Assembly (NCBI RefSeq): GCF_039541075.1 | Contig: NZ_BAABFN010000009.1 | Span: 1 to 34,207, forward strand | Direction of reading: 5' to 3' | Length of the DNA stretch: 34,207 nucleotides | From: Compostibacter hankyongensis | GTDB taxonomy: Bacteria > Bacteroidota > Bacteroidia > Chitinophagales > Chitinophagaceae | In this document: positions 31,835-34,207 of the stretch, in pieces | Layout: each line of letters begins with the position of its first letter | Position numbering within the stretch: the first letter of the stretch is position 1 | Position numbers and translations under genes: made by a program | Notes under the pieces: generated by a model | Database searches by the model: none | What the model saw: only the letters and a program-made list of their open reading frames with translations | What the model was told of the DNA's origin: nothing

Positions 31835-33976
31835 TTAGTTTTTGGAAAGCTTCCCGGCGTTTTGCAACGTTGGTTTATCAATCATATCATCCATGACATG
31901 GAGGGTCTCCATCAGGTAAGGATCTTTTTCATACAGCTTCAGCAGATCGCGGTTGCGCCCTACCTTTACCGAATCGCTCCTGATATAGGACAGGTCTACC
32001 GGCAGGTTGGCAATGGAAAGCGGGGTTACCACGTCCTTCACCTTATCCAGCTGCTTCAGCTCGCTGTCGTCCGCCTTCTGTTCGGCCTTGAACTGCTGCA
32101 TGTTCAGCGACATCACTTTGTTATCATCGATCTTCTTCAGGGCTGCCAGATTTTGACCGATCAGCTGAAAGGCCGGATTGTGGGCTACGCGGTAAGCGCT
32201 GCCCTTCCTGAGCACTTCGGTATTGAAAGTATCCTTCCAGGGTACATACGCGGCTTTTGATATCTCATCCCAGGGTAGGGCGGCCGAATCGGTTTTTTCC
32301 GCTATATCATAATAAGGATCTTTCAGGATAATATCCGGCGTCACCCCTTTTCGCTGCGTGGAACCGCCGTTCACCCGGTAGAATTTCTGGATGGTCAGCT
32401 TGATGGCGCCCAGATCGCCCAGCTTTTCCCGGTCGGCGGACGAGAGGAAATCGTTCAGATCGAACATACGCTGCACGGTTCCCTTCCCGTAGGTGCTGGG
32501 ACTGCCGATGATCACGGCCCGCTTGTAGTCCTGCATGGCGGCGGCCAATATCTCGGAAGCGGAGGCGCTGTATTCGTTGACCATGATGGCCAGCGGACCG
32601 TCATAAGCCACAGCGGGATCGCGGTCTTTCAGCACGTCTACATTCCCGTTCCGCGAGCGTACCTGCACGATCGGCCCCTGCGGGATGAACAGGCCGGCGA
32701 TATCGATAGCGTCCCCGAGGGAGCCGCCTCCGTTGAACCGCAGGTCCAGCACGATGCCTTCCACTTTTTCGGCCTTCAGCTTCTTGATCTCCTTGGCCAC
32801 GTCATAGGCGCTGCTGCCGGGGCCGGTACGGCCCGTGCTGCTGAAGTAAAATTCGGGCAATACGATAAACCCGATCTTGTGCTTGCCGCCGATGGTATAG
32901 GAGCGGGCAAAGGTATCGTCCTGCTTGACCTCGCCGCGGGTGATCGCAATGGTTTTTACGGATCCGTCCACCTGCTTTACCGTCAGTTTCACAACGGTTC
33001 CCTTTTCACCGCGGATCAGCTTTACTGCATCCTGGGTGGTATATCCGGTAAGGTCCTCGGGTTCCTTCTCGGCCTGGCCTACCTTGAGGATCACATCCCC
33101 CGCCTTGAGCTCGCCCTCTTTCCAGGCCGGGCCGCCGGTGACGATGCTTTCCACCTTTACCTTATCCTCATCCTGGCGCAGCACAGCGCCCACCCCAAAA
33201 AAGGTTCCGGACATCTGCTCGTCGAAGTACCGCTTTTCCGCAGGCGCCATATAGTCCGTATGGGGGTCCATGCTGGTGGTGATCACATTCACAAACATGC
33301 TGAAGCGGTCGTCTTCGGTCAGGTGGGAATGCATACGGTCGAAGTACAGGTCGTAAATCCGTTTTACCTTTTGGCGGGCATCAGCTTCCAGCTGCTGGGG
33401 CGTCTCCGTTTTCAGGGTATCGCCGGTCTTGGCCTTGGCCTTCATTTCCTGCAGCTCCACCAGCTTGTCCAGCGTCCGGTATTTCATCATCTTCTCCCAC
33501 CGGGTACGGGCCTCCGCCGCAGAAGCCGGGAATCCGGTCTTGTCGCGGTCGAGCTGTATGCTGTCTTTTTTTGTAAAATCAAACGGTTTTTCCAGCACCA
33601 CCGGGTAAATAGACCTCGCCTGGCGGAAACGCAGATCAAAAATGGAATCGGTTTCCCGGATAAAGCCCAGCCGGCCCTCCCCGTTGATCTCGTTATCGAT
33701 CAGATGCTCGTATTTCCGGAGATAGCTGATATCGGGCTGCAGAAAGAATTTCTTTTCCCCGTCCAGCTGGTCGATGTATTTGTTGAAGACGGTCTGGGAA
33801 AACTTGTCGTCAATATCTTTCGGATCGTAATGCCCCTGTTTCAATACCTGTCCTATCAACGCCACAATGGCCTCATCTTTTCCCGGAGGCGCGGCATGCT
33901 TTTTATAGGTCCCGAAAGCCAGGGCAGCCACGGCGGAACTCACCAACAAGGCAGGCACAATGAATTTCAATCGCAT
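31835..33976 (-). CDS. prc: S41 family tail-specific protease Prc
   Basis: The ATG at 33976 gives 713 aa (MRLKFIVPALL); an ATG at 33982 would add two residues but lies at the edge of the promoter. A signal anchor (about 1-22) leads to the periplasm. The N-terminal helical domain includes ITTSMDPHTDYMAP, then a PDZ domain (about 255-345; IVTGGPAWKEGELKAGDVILKVG split by its loop), and the S41 catalytic core (about 365-560) with VLDLRFNGGGSLGDAI. The catalytic set matches E. coli Prc: middle Ser of SASASE (472), Asp483 in MQD, Lys498 in YGKG. A C-terminal helical domain follows (about 590-713). Prc trims C-terminal tails of envelope proteins and controls peptidoglycan hydrolases. A terminator follows. 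Confidence 0.94.
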   Translation of the reverse strand: MRLKFIVPALLVSSAVAALAFGTYKKHAAPPGKDEAIVALIGQVLKQGHYDPKDIDDKFSQTVFNKYIDQLDGEKKFFLQPDISYLRKYEHLIDNEINGEGRLGFIRETDSIFDLRFRQARSIYPVVLEKPFDFTKKDSIQLDRDKTGFPASAAEARTRWEKMMKYRTLDKLVELQEMKAKAKTGDTLKTETPQQLEADARQKVKRIYDLYFDRMHSHLTEDDRFSMFVNVITTSMDPHTDYMAPAEKRYFDEQMSGTFFGVGAVLRQDEDKVKVESIVTGGPAWKEGELKAGDVILKVGQAEKEPEDLTGYTTQDAVKLIRGEKGTVVKLTVKQVDGSVKTIAITRGEVKQDDTFARSYTIGGKHKIGFIVLPEFYFSSTGRTGPGSSAYDVAKEIKKLKAEKVEGIVLDLRFNGGGSLGDAIDIAGLFIPQGPIVQVRSRNGNVDVLKDRDPAVAYDGPLAIMVNEYSASASEILAAAMQDYKRAVIIGSPSTYGKGTVQRMFDLNDFLSSADREKLGDLGAIKLTIQKFYRVNGGSTQRKGVTPDIILKDPYYDIAEKTDSAALPWDEISKAAYVPWKDTFNTEVLRKGSAYRVAHNPAFQLIGQNLAALKKIDDNKVMSLNMQQFKAEQKADDSELKQLDKVKDVVTPLSIANLPVDLSYIRSDSVKVGRNRDLLKLYEKDPYLMETLHVMDDMIDKPTLQNAGKLSKN

Positions 33977-33982
33977 AGTCAT

Positions 33983-34012
33983 CAAAGTTAATAATAAAAG
34001 CCGGGGTTCAAA
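33983..34012 (-). promoter_or_regulatory. Full Bacteroidota promoter of prc, abutting the start codon
   Basis: On the minus strand TTTG (34012-34009) and TAACTTTG (33990-33983) are separated by 18 bp, matching the -33/-7 consensus exactly. The -7 box ends 7 bp before the ATG at 33976, so the transcript should begin at or within a few bases of the start codon (near-leaderless). Confidence 0.6.
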
Positions 34013-34207
34013 ATTAACCGAATCTGTCCATCTTTACCACGCCGCCGTTAAAGCAGATAGTAATTTAACAAATATTTACGCGGCTTGTTCTCCGGCGGGG
34101 CCGGGACAAGATAATATTTAATTTATAACGCGTTGTGCTATTAACGGGTGATTATTTATGGGAATAACAAATATGTATATAGTTATGAAATAAAAAATGT
34201 TGTGCAG

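Noticed and set aside
32879..33991. 370-codon open frame on the plus strand
   Set aside because: Antisense shadow of the Prc protease gene.
34158..34193. Short frame starting ATGGGAATAACA near the right edge
   Set aside because: Only 11 codons before a TAA; the last 195 bases of the window show no gene, only AT-rich sequence and a weak CTTGT/ACAAG hairpin around 34086-34112.

Overview
The window looks like a chromosomal segment of a Bacteroidota bacterium, most likely Chitinophagaceae (Chitinophaga-like). The reasons are a SusC/SusD/DUF3823 set with a FecR anti-sigma factor and an ECF sigma factor, the DUF6443/RHS and DUF5977 exported proteins, several TAnnTTTG promoter elements in front of genes, few Shine-Dalgarno sites, and about 50-57% GC. 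No tRNA, rRNA, CRISPR array, transposase or phage gene was seen.

Layout. (A) 1-9853, minus strand: a tightly packed five-gene cassette of exported proteins. In transcription order it encodes two related fibre-tail-like proteins (genes overlapping by 11 bp), a coiled-coil protein with a beta-barrel-like C-terminus, a 1522-aa YD/RHS-type protein with two DUF5977 modules, and a DUF6443/RHS protein that runs off the left edge. (B) 9854-10504: non-coding. (C) 10505-15145: acetoacetate-CoA ligase and a NUDIX hydrolase on the minus strand, then pyrE, a periplasmic HMA-like protein and rpiA on the plus strand. Short heptamer repeat arrays and palindromic repeats lie between these genes. (D) 15213-24417: a SusC-SusD-DUF3823 nutrient-uptake locus with FecR, a divergent ECF sigma factor, and a formylglycine-generating enzyme behind the sigma gene. 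(E) 24541-29804: an aldose 1-epimerase-like protein, an exported C1 peptidase, a DUF899 protein, a double SRPBCC protein and a divergent GlxA-type AraC regulator. (F) 29983-34207: a short SSB, a GlsB/YeaQ-type membrane protein, an RmlD-like SDR and the S41 protease Prc, with two clear intrinsic terminators.

How the genes work together. Region D is a trans-envelope signalling uptake system. Ligand binding at SusC/SusD is expected to be relayed through the STN domain of SusC to FecR, which frees the ECF sigma factor. The sigma factor is divergent from fecR rather than in the same operon, and it is followed by an FGE that keeps both catalytic cysteines, which suggests a link to sulfatase maturation. 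Region A is the best candidate for a poorly described system: every member is predicted to be exported, the spacing implies one transcript, and the parts (fibre, anchor, two giant repeat proteins) look like a surface-displayed assembly. No toxin domain or immunity gene is visible inside the window, so that function is only inferred.
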